Shown: positions 1-6,989 of the stretch, in pieces | Numbering within the stretch: position 1 is the stretch's first letter | How the letters are laid out: each line of letters starts with the position of its first letter | Origin: Candidatus Onthoplasma faecigallinarum | Lineage (GTDB): Bacteria > Bacillota > Clostridia > Christensenellales > UBA1242 | Length of the DNA stretch: 24,560 nt | Assembly: GCA_018715225.1 (NCBI GenBank) | Contig: DVMB01000047.1 | Coordinates: 1-24,560 of the forward strand | Direction of reading: 5' to 3' | Notes under the pieces: model-generated | What the model saw: only the letters and a program-made list of their open reading frames with translations | Told to the model about the DNA's origin: nothing | Database searches by the model: none | Program-made: the position numbers and the translations under genes

Positions 1-96
1 TCATTTTTTAGAATAAAACATTATTAACAAAGTAAACAAATTTACTTCACTTATAATCGTATTAACCTGTGTAAAATAAATTGATTAATTAAAAAA

Positions 97-130
97 AAAT
101 TATAATTCATTTGAAAATAAATTATAATTT
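97..130 (-). terminator. Weak AT-only hairpin terminator after the HAD gene
   Basis: Arms at 97-107 and 120-130 form a perfect 11-bp inverted repeat made only of A and T. Read on the minus strand, a run of T (91-99 on the plus strand is A) follows it. It overlaps the stop codon of the HAD gene. Without G-C pairs it would be a weak terminator. The rest of 1-96 is AT-rich with no gene that I can support. Confidence 0.35.
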
Positions 131-895
131 CAAAATATTTCTAAATGCGTATATAAACCCGTCTTCATTTATGTTTTTTGTAACATATGTTGTGAGGCTT
201 TTTATCTCTGGGTTTGAATTTCCCATTGCTATTGATATATCTGTATTTTCAAACATTGGAATATCGTTATTTGAGTCTCCTATTGAAACTGTGATATATC
301 CTGGATACATTTGTTTAAAAAATTCTATACATCTGGCTTTTGAAGCAGTTTTCAAAGTAATGTCGGTATAGTTGAGTGGCATTGGGAAAAATGAAATGTT
401 TTTAAAACTTTTTTCCTCTTTTTTAGTCAAATAACCCTCAACCATCATCTGTAATATGTTGCCTTCATTTAAGTCTTTTAAATATTCGTCTTCATCAATG
501 AATTTCACTGTTTTTTGTTTTCTTAAAAACTCAAAATCTTTAAACATCGTCTTTTCTAAATTGATGTTTTTATATGACCATCTTCTGTGTGATAGGGTAA
601 AGAAGTTTACTAACTTCAAGACATCCTCTTTTGGCAGAGCATCTGGTGCTTTCAAGAATTTTTTATCCTTAGTTTGGTAGATACATTGCCCAAGAAGAAA
701 TGATAAATATTGAAAAACTTCAATTCCCTTTACAGCCAAGAGAGAATCCATCGCTCTGCCAGTGGACACAACAAAAATATGCCCATCCCTCTTGAGCCTA
801 TCAATTTCTTGTATGATATTTTCAGCTAAATCTGTTTTGCCTGTTTCTATTAAAGTTTCATCAACATCAACAAAAAAGATATATTTTTTATCCAT
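122..895 (-). CDS. Cof-type HAD-family phosphatase
   Basis: A 257-residue cytosolic hydrolase of the haloacid dehalogenase superfamily, Cof (IIB) subgroup, which dephosphorylates small sugar, nucleotide or cofactor phosphates. Visible motifs: motif I DVDET (nucleophile Asp10, acid/base Asp12), motif II VVSTGR (Ser44/Thr45), a motif III lysine around 182-187 (LKTASKARC) and motif IV GDSNND at 206-211. The C2-type cap lies between motifs II and III. Length is typical. The start is supported by AGGGG four bases before the ATG. It lies 40 nt behind tRNA-Glu on the same strand and may be read through from the tRNA promoter. The substrate cannot be deduced, since members of this family are promiscuous. 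Confidence 0.9.
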   Translation of the reverse strand: MDKKYIFFVDVDETLIETGKTDLAENIIQEIDRLKRDGHIFVVSTGRAMDSLLAVKGIEVFQYLSFLLGQCIYQTKDKKFLKAPDALPKEDVLKLVNFFTLSHRRWSYKNINLEKTMFKDFEFLRKQKTVKFIDEDEYLKDLNEGNILQMMVEGYLTKKEEKSFKNISFFPMPLNYTDITLKTASKARCIEFFKQMYPGYITVSIGDSNNDIPMFENTDISIAMGNSNPEIKSLTTYVTKNINEDGFIYAFRNILKL

Positions 896-935
896 TTAAC
901 CCCTATTACTAAGAACATTTATGTCAATAAAAAAA

Positions 936-1010
936 TGGTAGCCCTATGGGGAATCGAACCCCAGTCTTAGCCGTGAGAGGGCCACGTCCTAACCTCTAGA
1001 CTATAGGGCC
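936..1010 (-). tRNA. tRNA-Glu (anticodon CTC)
   Basis: The minus strand folds as a standard cloverleaf. The acceptor stem GGCCCTA pairs with TAGGGCT, followed by discriminator A73 and an encoded CCA (936-938). The anticodon loop CTCTCAC gives anticodon CTC (975-977), reading GAG. The T arm has GGTTCGATTCC. The acceptor stem opens with a G-U pair. A seven-T run follows the CCA directly and could help termination. It is transcribed divergently from comEC. Confidence 0.96.
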
Positions 1011-1028
1011 ACGCAATTTGACTTTATT

Positions 1029-1057
1029 ATTTTAACATATATTATAACTTTTTTCAA
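1029..1057 (-). promoter_or_regulatory. Sigma-A type promoter of tRNA-Glu
   Basis: On the minus strand, -35 TTGAAA (1052-1057), a 17-bp spacer and -10 TAAAAT (1029-1034) lie 18 bp before the first base of the mature tRNA. Spacing is ideal for a housekeeping promoter. Confidence 0.8.
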
Positions 1058-1087
1058 GCACATTTGCTTAATTTATGACAAAATTTA

Positions 1088-1096
1088 TGATATAAT
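1088..1096 (+). promoter_or_regulatory. Extended -10 promoter of comEC
   Basis: TGATATAAT is a perfect extended -10 (TGn plus TATAAT at 1091-1096). No good -35 is seen at 17 bp, which is tolerable for an extended -10. Transcription would begin near 1103-1104, exactly at the in-frame ATG at 1104. This implies a leaderless mRNA and argues against the ATG at 1095, which sits inside the -10 box. Confidence 0.65.
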
Positions 1097-1103
1097 GTTA
1101 CAA

Positions 1104-2618
1104 ATGAAGTCAAGATGGTTTAATTATCGACCATTATGTATTGTATTTGTGTTCCTTTTGCTTGGAAGTATTTTTTCATATTTCATAACTAGACAACTGA
1201 CTTTCACAATTGTAATCAGTGTTGTCATACTCATATTATTTGTAATTTTGACGATCGTCAAGAAGAAAATCAAATTTTTGCTCATACCTTTAATTTCATT
1301 TATTGTTGGAGCAGGGCTATATAATATAGCAATATATTCTTTTGATAATGGAGTAGAAGAAAAGCCTAGTTCTATCCAGGCACGTGTTTATAATCTAAGC
1401 AAGCCAGAAGACGGCTCAATAAGGCTTCATGCTGATAGTTGCAAATTTAACGGCAAAAGCATAAATGAAAACATTATCATATATGTATATGACAACTCGA
1501 ATCTATTTGAAAATCTAGAAATAGGTAGCATTATTGAATTTACTCCTAGCAATTTTTACAAGACAGATTTATTTTATTATGGGACTCCAAATGCCAGCTA
1601 TTATTCGAAAAATTTGAAATACAGTGCCACTGTAAGTTACAGCAATATTGAATTTTTATCATTTGACAGAACACTCGCTGAAAAAATTAAGGCTAAAATA
1701 AAAGAAAACTTAGCGTACGGACTGACGAATGAAAATGTAGAAATTGCATATTCGGCATTATTTGGTGACACGGACTTGTTGTCAGACAACCAATATAACG
1801 CATACAAATTATCTGGTGTCGCACACTTACTGGCAGTTTCAGGTCTAAATGTTGCCATAATTGTTACAATCGTATATAAAATTTTGGACTGGTTTCACAT
1901 AAAACGCTGGTATAAATTGGCTGTCGTCTTGATATTTATACTAGCATACATGTACTTATGTAATTTTTCCGTATCAATCGTAAGAGCTACAATAATGTAT
2001 ATTATATTACTATTGGCACCGCTGTTTTATAGGGAATATGATCCTTTGTCCTCGATCGCTCTTGCGGGAATTATCATATTTTTATTTAACCCTCTGTCTG
2101 CGTTTGACATAAGTTTCCTTATGAGTTTTTCTTGTGTGGCAGGAATAACCATGCTATACAAACCTATCAAAACCGCTTTAACCCACACAAAATTACCAAA
2201 TAGTATTGCAAATAGTCTGGCCGTTAGTTGTGCCACTATGCTAACACTGATATTCATTATGGCACATTATTTTAACACGCTAAATATTATTTCATTACTC
2301 TCAAATATAATTTTAATCCCGATTTTCACTTTTGCTTTCGTAATTTTATTTGTGGTATCTTTGCTTTCTTTAATCATTCCTGTGATTACGTATTTATTGT
2401 TACCTATTAATCAAATATTCAATGCAATTAATATCATTGCTACAATTTTGGGCGGGCTCACTATATCCAACTTCACGACAATTCAATTTAGTTATATTGC
2501 AATCGTTTTGTATTTTATCTTATTGTTGTTGATCAGTAGAATTTGCACTGCTAAAAAGGAAATAAAGGTGATGTTAAGCCTGCCAACAGTTGCATTGTTG
2601 ATAGTATGTTTGGTATAA
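1104..2618 (+). CDS. comEC: ComEC/Rec2 DNA-uptake channel, short form without the MBL domain
   Basis: Membrane protein of the competence channel family that carries single-stranded DNA across the inner membrane. About 504 residues from ATG 1104. N-terminal membrane helices are followed by a soluble DUF4131/OB-like part (about 85-190), then the polytopic Competence domain (about 205-480). Family landmarks: ALFGD near residue 220, HLLAVSGLNV near 242, SIVRATIMYI near 292, a DISFLMSF segment near 336. Oddities: the usual His in SGLH is Asn, and the protein ends just after the last helices, so the C-terminal metallo-beta-lactamase domain (B. subtilis ComEC has about 776 residues) is missing without any visible frameshift. 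No Shine-Dalgarno is present. No other late competence gene is in view, so activity is uncertain. Confidence 0.88.
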   Translation: MKSRWFNYRPLCIVFVFLLLGSIFSYFITRQLTFTIVISVVILILFVILTIVKKKIKFLLIPLISFIVGAGLYNIAIYSFDNGVEEKPSSIQARVYNLSKPEDGSIRLHADSCKFNGKSINENIIIYVYDNSNLFENLEIGSIIEFTPSNFYKTDLFYYGTPNASYYSKNLKYSATVSYSNIEFLSFDRTLAEKIKAKIKENLAYGLTNENVEIAYSALFGDTDLLSDNQYNAYKLSGVAHLLAVSGLNVAIIVTIVYKILDWFHIKRWYKLAVVLIFILAYMYLCNFSVSIVRATIMYIILLLAPLFYREYDPLSSIALAGIIIFLFNPLSAFDISFLMSFSCVAGITMLYKPIKTALTHTKLPNSIANSLAVSCATMLTLIFIMAHYFNTLNIISLLSNIILIPIFTFAFVILFVVSLLSLIIPVITYLLLPINQIFNAINIIATILGGLTISNFTTIQFSYIAIVLYFILLLLISRICTAKKEIKVMLSLPTVALLIVCLV

Positions 2619-2619
2619 T
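2590..2619 (+). promoter_or_regulatory. Promoter of holA inside the end of comEC
   Basis: TTGCAT (2590-2595), an 18-bp spacer and TATAAT (2614-2619) preceded by TGG (extended -10). The comEC stop codon (2616-2618) lies within the -10 box. Transcription would start at about 2626, the A of the holA ATG. Confidence 0.6.
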
Positions 2620-2625
2620 ATTGAT

Positions 2626-3540
2626 ATGAAATTTATTGATTTGAACAAAAATTTAAAACAAAAAATAGCACACACGTATTCAATCGTGGGAAATGATTTT
2701 TTCTTGATTAGACAGGCTATTTCTATATTGAAATCTCATATTGTTCATGAATTTGAGGATTTCAATTACATCAAACTTGACGCAGATAAATTGAAAAAAG
2801 ATGATGTCTTGATCCAACTGACAACTTTACCTTTTAATAACGAATACCGCTTAGTTATCTTATCAAACCCAAATAATGATATCGTAAAATATTTGAACGA
2901 GTTCGATTTCACTGATTTACCTGTAATTGTAGTATGTATAAATGCGGACAAGTTCAAAGCGGAAGAGATCATTGATTGTACTAAACTTGATAGGGAAGAT
3001 ATAGTCAAGTACATTCTAAATTATCTAGCCAAATCAAATTTATCTATAGAAGAGCGTGCTTTAGATTATTTCATAGATGCAACGAACGGCGTCATGTCAA
3101 ATATCGTAAATGAATTGAATAAAATCACTGCTTATGCTACGGAGGAAAAGTCTATTACGTTTGATATGGTAACTAATCTTGTATCCAATTCAAACGAATA
3201 CGTCATATATATGCTCACCAACGCAATTGACAAAAAAAATTATACCGAATACCAAAAAATCTTAAACACAATGTCAAAATCACAATCGTATGCTGAGATA
3301 TTTTCTTATCTAGGTAAATATTTTAGAAGGATGCAATATATCTCACTCAATAAAAATGATGACGAGTTGGCTAGTATCCTTAATATTAAACCTTACGCCA
3401 TCAAAATGTCTAGGCAAAATATAACAAAAAATGGTATCAAATACTACATCAACCTATATCAAAAATATACCGATTTGGACTATCAAATTAAGTCTGGGGA
3501 GATTACGCCATACAACGCATTGTATGAACTTGTATTTTAA
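2626..3540 (+). CDS. holA: DNA polymerase III subunit delta
   Basis: A 304-residue clamp-loader subunit that opens the beta sliding clamp during replication. The N-terminal part carries the family pattern with GNDFFLIRQA near residue 22 (in place of a Walker A) and LTTLPFNNEYRLVIL near 65-79. It is followed by the AAA+ lid and the C-terminal collar domain ending in YNALYELVF. Length is near the usual 330. It starts 8 nt after comEC, the same neighbour order (comEC-holA) as in many Bacillota. No Shine-Dalgarno: the -10 box lies 6 nt before the ATG, so translation may be leaderless. Protein similarity is moderate but the architecture and position agree. Confidence 0.88.
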   Translation: MKFIDLNKNLKQKIAHTYSIVGNDFFLIRQAISILKSHIVHEFEDFNYIKLDADKLKKDDVLIQLTTLPFNNEYRLVILSNPNNDIVKYLNEFDFTDLPVIVVCINADKFKAEEIIDCTKLDREDIVKYILNYLAKSNLSIEERALDYFIDATNGVMSNIVNELNKITAYATEEKSITFDMVTNLVSNSNEYVIYMLTNAIDKKNYTEYQKILNTMSKSQSYAEIFSYLGKYFRRMQYISLNKNDDELASILNIKPYAIKMSRQNITKNGIKYYINLYQKYTDLDYQIKSGEITPYNALYELVF

Positions 3541-3548
3541 AGGACAAT

Positions 3549-4223
3549 ATGAACGACATAAATGAATTACTGATTCCAAAACAGATTATAAGATCAAATA
3601 GAAAAAGCATATCCTTAATAGTGAATAGGAGCGGAGAGTTGATTGTGCGTGCTCCTTTGTTTTGTAAAGACAAACTGATATTTGATTTTATAAACAAAAA
3701 AGCCAAGTGGATAATCACAAAAAAGAGTGAGTTAGCCCAAAACGACATATATTCGCCTTTAACATTTACAAAAGATGAGACAATCTACATAATAGGGAAA
3801 CCATACAAAATCGTACTTTTGCCAATTAAAAGAGTACAACTGAAAGAAAATGAAATCTTTGTACCAAATCTAAACCCTATGATATCATTAAAAAATTGGC
3901 TGATAAAACTAGCTAAAACGCATGTAGCAAAAACGATGGCGGAATTTAGCAAAAAATACAATTTAAAATATACCGGTATTTCAATAACAAGTGCAAGAAC
4001 ACGCTGGGGGTCATGTAGTTATAAAAATCATCTCAATTTTAGTTACAAATTGATAATGTGCCCGCAACAAGTGATTGACTATATTGTCATTCATGAATTG
4101 TGTCATACTATTGAAAAGAACCACAGCAAACGATTTTGGAACAGAGTAGAGGAGTTTTGTCCTAATTATAAAACATGCGAAAAATGGTTAAAACAAAATC
4201 GTAGAATAATAGATGTCATTTAA
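3549..4223 (+). CDS. YgjP-like zinc metallopeptidase (DUF45/M48-type)
   Basis: A 224-residue predicted cytosolic metalloprotease of the YgjP/SprT-like DUF45 family. The zinc site HELCH is near residue 177, with the further family residues NHSKRFW about eleven residues on. The conserved TRWGSC block lies upstream near 153. Start is set by AAAGGA a few bases before the ATG, immediately after the holA stop, so the two are probably co-transcribed. The physiological substrate of the family is poorly known. The gene ends at a bidirectional terminator shared with rpsT. Confidence 0.88.
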   Translation: MNDINELLIPKQIIRSNRKSISLIVNRSGELIVRAPLFCKDKLIFDFINKKAKWIITKKSELAQNDIYSPLTFTKDETIYIIGKPYKIVLLPIKRVQLKENEIFVPNLNPMISLKNWLIKLAKTHVAKTMAEFSKKYNLKYTGISITSARTRWGSCSYKNHLNFSYKLIMCPQQVIDYIVIHELCHTIEKNHSKRFWNRVEEFCPNYKTCEKWLKQNRRIIDVI

Positions 4224-4233
4224 ATAAAACAAA

Positions 4234-4255
4234 AAAACGGACTAAAATCCGTTTT
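4234..4255. terminator. Bidirectional terminator between ygjP and rpsT
   Basis: Arms AAAACGGA (4234-4241) and TCCGTTTT (4248-4255) make a perfect 8-bp stem with a 6-nt loop. A T-rich run follows on the plus strand and an A run precedes it, so it can stop transcription from both converging genes. Confidence 0.85.
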
Positions 4256-4274
4256 ATTTTTTCTTTATTTTTTA

Positions 4275-4529
4275 TTACTTATTACCATACATGCTTAATC
4301 TAGCTTTCTTTCTGTTAGCGGTAGCTTTTTGAAGAATACCTTTTGATACAGCTGAATCAATCAATGAAAATGTTTCGCTCAAAAGTTTTGAAGCATTTTC
4401 ATCTTTATTATCAATAGCAACCTTATATTTTTTCACATAAGTAGCGATCTTTGATTTATATGATTTATTCTCCAAAGTTTGTCTATCGATAACTTCAATA
4501 CGTTTCTTAGCTGATTTAATATTAGCCAT
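4275..4529 (-). CDS. rpsT: 30S ribosomal protein S20
   Basis: An 84-residue basic protein of the small ribosomal subunit that binds 16S rRNA. It begins MANIKSAKKR and ends in the ATANRKKARLS region typical of S20. The open frame extends upstream to 4610, but the correct start is the ATG at 4529: GGGAGG stands 5 nt before it and the family start motif follows. It is a single gene with its own strong promoter at 4551-4579, and it ends at the bidirectional terminator. Confidence 0.97.
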   Translation of the reverse strand: MANIKSAKKRIEVIDRQTLENKSYKSKIATYVKKYKVAIDNKDENASKLLSETFSLIDSAVSKGILQKATANRKKARLSMYGNK

Positions 4530-4550
4530 ACAAACCTCCCTATAGTTAAA

Positions 4551-4579
4551 ATTATAACAAAGATTATTATAAATTGCAA
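4551..4579 (-). promoter_or_regulatory. Strong promoter of rpsT
   Basis: On the minus strand: -35 TTGCAA (4574-4579), a 17-bp spacer, and TATAAT (4551-4556) with TGT directly before it (extended -10). The 5' leader would be about 15 nt and contains the Shine-Dalgarno. Confidence 0.82.
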
Positions 4580-4620
4580 GTGCTTTCGCACAATATTTTG
4601 ACAAAATCATAAACTATTAT

Positions 4621-5289
4621 ATGTTGAATAAGTTAAAACCTACTATAGCTATCATAGATAGTGGTATCGGTGGGATAAGTATTTTACGGCAACTGATAGA
4701 GCGCTATCATTGTGGAAATTATATATACTTTGCAGATAATCTATACATGCCATATGGTCGTCTCAAGAAAAACTTTCTACGAAAAAGGTTAGAGACAATC
4801 ATCAATACATTGAGAGAAAATTACCAAGTCGACAAAATAATCATTGCTTGCAATACAGCCTCCGCAGTACTAAAAGGCTACACATCAAAAGACGTAATAA
4901 CAATGAACTTTATTGATGGTTATACATACATTGCAACACCTCTTACAAAAAAGATGCTTCCAAATTTACCTGTCATTTCAAACGGAACACTGGCAAAAAG
5001 AATTGAGGAAAACATATTCAATTCCAAATTAGACAAAATTATTTTTAAATTTATAAAAAGATACAAATTAGACAATCTTGATTCTTTTGTCCTGGGATGT
5101 ACGCACTATGAATTGGTAGAAGATATATTTAAAAAATACTGCCCGAATACAAAGATATATTTAAACAGCCAATTTGCTATAAAAGATCTAAATTACGAAC
5201 CCAATGATGAAAATTTGTCTATCTTATTCTTGCAATCAAACGAGAGTAAAACTTACCTAGACAAATTAAACAAGTTGATAGGGAGATAA
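4621..5289 (+). CDS. murI: Glutamate racemase, compact form
   Basis: Interconverts L- and D-glutamate, supplying D-Glu for peptidoglycan stem peptides in the cytosol. Both catalytic cysteines are present: CNTAS near residue 77 and GCTH near residue 160. The N-terminal IIDSGIGG and the MPYG segment match the family. At 222 residues it is about 40 shorter than usual. The missing length lies mainly between the two cysteines and at the C-terminus. No Shine-Dalgarno precedes the ATG at 4621, and the only possible -10 (CATAAA, 4608-4613) is weak, so this start may be leaderless. It is one base from glmS and shares its transcript, linking two early cell-wall precursor steps. Confidence 0.9.
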   Translation: MLNKLKPTIAIIDSGIGGISILRQLIERYHCGNYIYFADNLYMPYGRLKKNFLRKRLETIINTLRENYQVDKIIIACNTASAVLKGYTSKDVITMNFIDGYTYIATPLTKKMLPNLPVISNGTLAKRIEENIFNSKLDKIIFKFIKRYKLDNLDSFVLGCTHYELVEDIFKKYCPNTKIYLNSQFAIKDLNYEPNDENLSILFLQSNESKTYLDKLNKLIGR

Positions 5290-5290
5290 T

Positions 5291-6973
5291 ATGTGTGGAA
5301 TATATGGTTACATTGGGCAATTAGATGCCTACAATGAAGTATATAATGGATTAAATATGCTACAATATAGAGGATACGACTCTTGTGGCATAGCGTATTA
5401 TAATAAATCTAAGTTTGATATAAATAAAGCAGTCGGCGTATTAAATGAGTTGAAAAAGCCGGATATTGAAACCCATATTGCCTTTGGACACACGAGATGG
5501 GCTACAAACGGCGAAGTGAACTTACAAAACACACACCCACATGTCTCTTTTGACAAAGAGTTTACTATCGTACATAATGGAATTATCACAAATGCTAATA
5601 TTATAAAGAATGAATTGCAAAAAAACAAAATCAAATTTTATTCTGCGACAGATACTGAGGTTATAGCCAATGTGCTGGCATGTTTTAAGGGCAACATATT
5701 GGATAAATTACAGAGTGTTTACGACATATGTAAGGGCAGTTTTTCTTTAATAATAGGGTGCAAAAATGGAGATATATATCTACTGAAAAGGTTTTCACCA
5801 TTAAATATATTAAAATCAAAAGATGGAATTTATATTTCTAGTGATGTCAGCAGTCTAAAAGAGGGCGAACTGTATAGCCTTGAAGATGGAGATATTATTA
5901 GAATATCAAATGGAGAGATAACGAGTCTATTAGGCAATGAAATAAAATTTTCATTTCATCACAATACTATTAAATCTTTTAAATTAGGTAAATACAAGCA
6001 TTATATGTTAAAAGAGATTTATGAGACGCCAGAAAGCATAATGAATACTTATAAATACATATCTACAAAAGATATACGAAAGATCTTTAAACATATAAAC
6101 AAAATAACATTAATAGGTTGCGGTACGGCGTATAATTCATGTTTGATAGGCGAACAACTGATGAAAGATAACTTGCATCTAGATATTGATAGCCACCTAG
6201 CATCAAACTATACAATCAGCAAAAAAATAAATAGACGTCATCTTCACATAATCATTAGCCAGAGTGGAGAGACAGCAGACTGCATCAAGGTGGCGGAGCA
6301 GGTCAAACAAAACTCAGGTAAACTACTCATAATAACCAACGAAGAGAGCAGCACAATAACAAAATATGCTGATTATATTTTACCGACTAAGGCAGGCAAA
6401 GAATTGGCTGTAGCCAGCACAAAGACATATTGCTGTCAATTATTTGTATTTGCCTACATTTGTATGATATTGAAAAATAAAAATTACTCCATTGATATAT
6501 GCTCATTAAAACTAGAATTAGAAAACTTTATAGAAAAAATCAACATCAAACCATTAGTAAAAAAACTGATAGATAAAGATAAATTGATAATGATAGGAAA
6601 AGATATAGATTATCTAACTTTGATAGAAGCAAGTTTAAAAATTCGTGAAATTGATTATGTATATACGATACCGATGTATTCGGGCGAATTAAAACATGGA
6701 ACCCTTTCTTTGATTGATAAAGATAGCATAGTCCTATCCTTGAACACAGACGACAATTTCTATAGGCTAGATACAGCGAAAAATGAAATAAACTCTAGAG
6801 GAGGAGAGGTCATAGAAATATCCAAATTTTTCCCTAAAATGAATATCGAAAAATGTTTTAGACCAATTTTGTCCATCATACCATTCCAACTTTTGAGCTA
6901 TTACATTGCAGTAGAACGGGGCAGGAACCCAGATATGCCTAGAAATCTTGCAAAAAGCGTAACAGTTGAATAA
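5291..6973 (+). CDS. glmS: Glucosamine-6-phosphate synthase (isomerizing)
   Basis: Makes glucosamine-6-phosphate from fructose-6-phosphate and glutamine, the first step to UDP-GlcNAc and the cell wall. The class II glutaminase domain begins with the catalytic Cys2 (MCGIYGYIG). HTRWATNG lies near residue 71 and HNGII near 95. Two SIS sugar-binding domains follow, with CGTAYNS near 277, SQSGETAD near 323 and LKHGTLSL near 467. The C-terminal tail LAKSVTVE contains the Schiff-base lysine (Lys555). At 560 residues it is shorter than the usual 600. The family ELKHGPL reads ELKHGTL here. GGGAG five bases before the ATG supports the start. It lies 1 nt after murI, and no glmS ribozyme can fit before it. 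It converges on the PBP gene, and no hairpin terminator is visible in the 16-nt gap. Confidence 0.95.
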   Translation: MCGIYGYIGQLDAYNEVYNGLNMLQYRGYDSCGIAYYNKSKFDINKAVGVLNELKKPDIETHIAFGHTRWATNGEVNLQNTHPHVSFDKEFTIVHNGIITNANIIKNELQKNKIKFYSATDTEVIANVLACFKGNILDKLQSVYDICKGSFSLIIGCKNGDIYLLKRFSPLNILKSKDGIYISSDVSSLKEGELYSLEDGDIIRISNGEITSLLGNEIKFSFHHNTIKSFKLGKYKHYMLKEIYETPESIMNTYKYISTKDIRKIFKHINKITLIGCGTAYNSCLIGEQLMKDNLHLDIDSHLASNYTISKKINRRHLHIIISQSGETADCIKVAEQVKQNSGKLLIITNEESSTITKYADYILPTKAGKELAVASTKTYCCQLFVFAYICMILKNKNYSIDICSLKLELENFIEKINIKPLVKKLIDKDKLIMIGKDIDYLTLIEASLKIREIDYVYTIPMYSGELKHGTLSLIDKDSIVLSLNTDDNFYRLDTAKNEINSRGGEVIEISKFFPKMNIEKCFRPILSIIPFQLLSYYIAVERGRNPDMPRNLAKSVTVE

Positions 6974-6989
6974 AAACTTTTCTCATACG

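Noticed and set aside
1095..1097. ATG at 1095 as the comEC start
   Set aside because: It lies within the TATAAT -10 box (1091-1096). The in-frame ATG at 1104 fits the predicted transcript start.
4530..4610. 27-residue N-terminal extension of S20
   Set aside because: The extension crosses the rpsT promoter and Shine-Dalgarno; S20 begins at MANIK.
5280..5290. glmS ribozyme/riboswitch
   Set aside because: Only 1 nt separates murI from glmS, and no ribozyme core is present.
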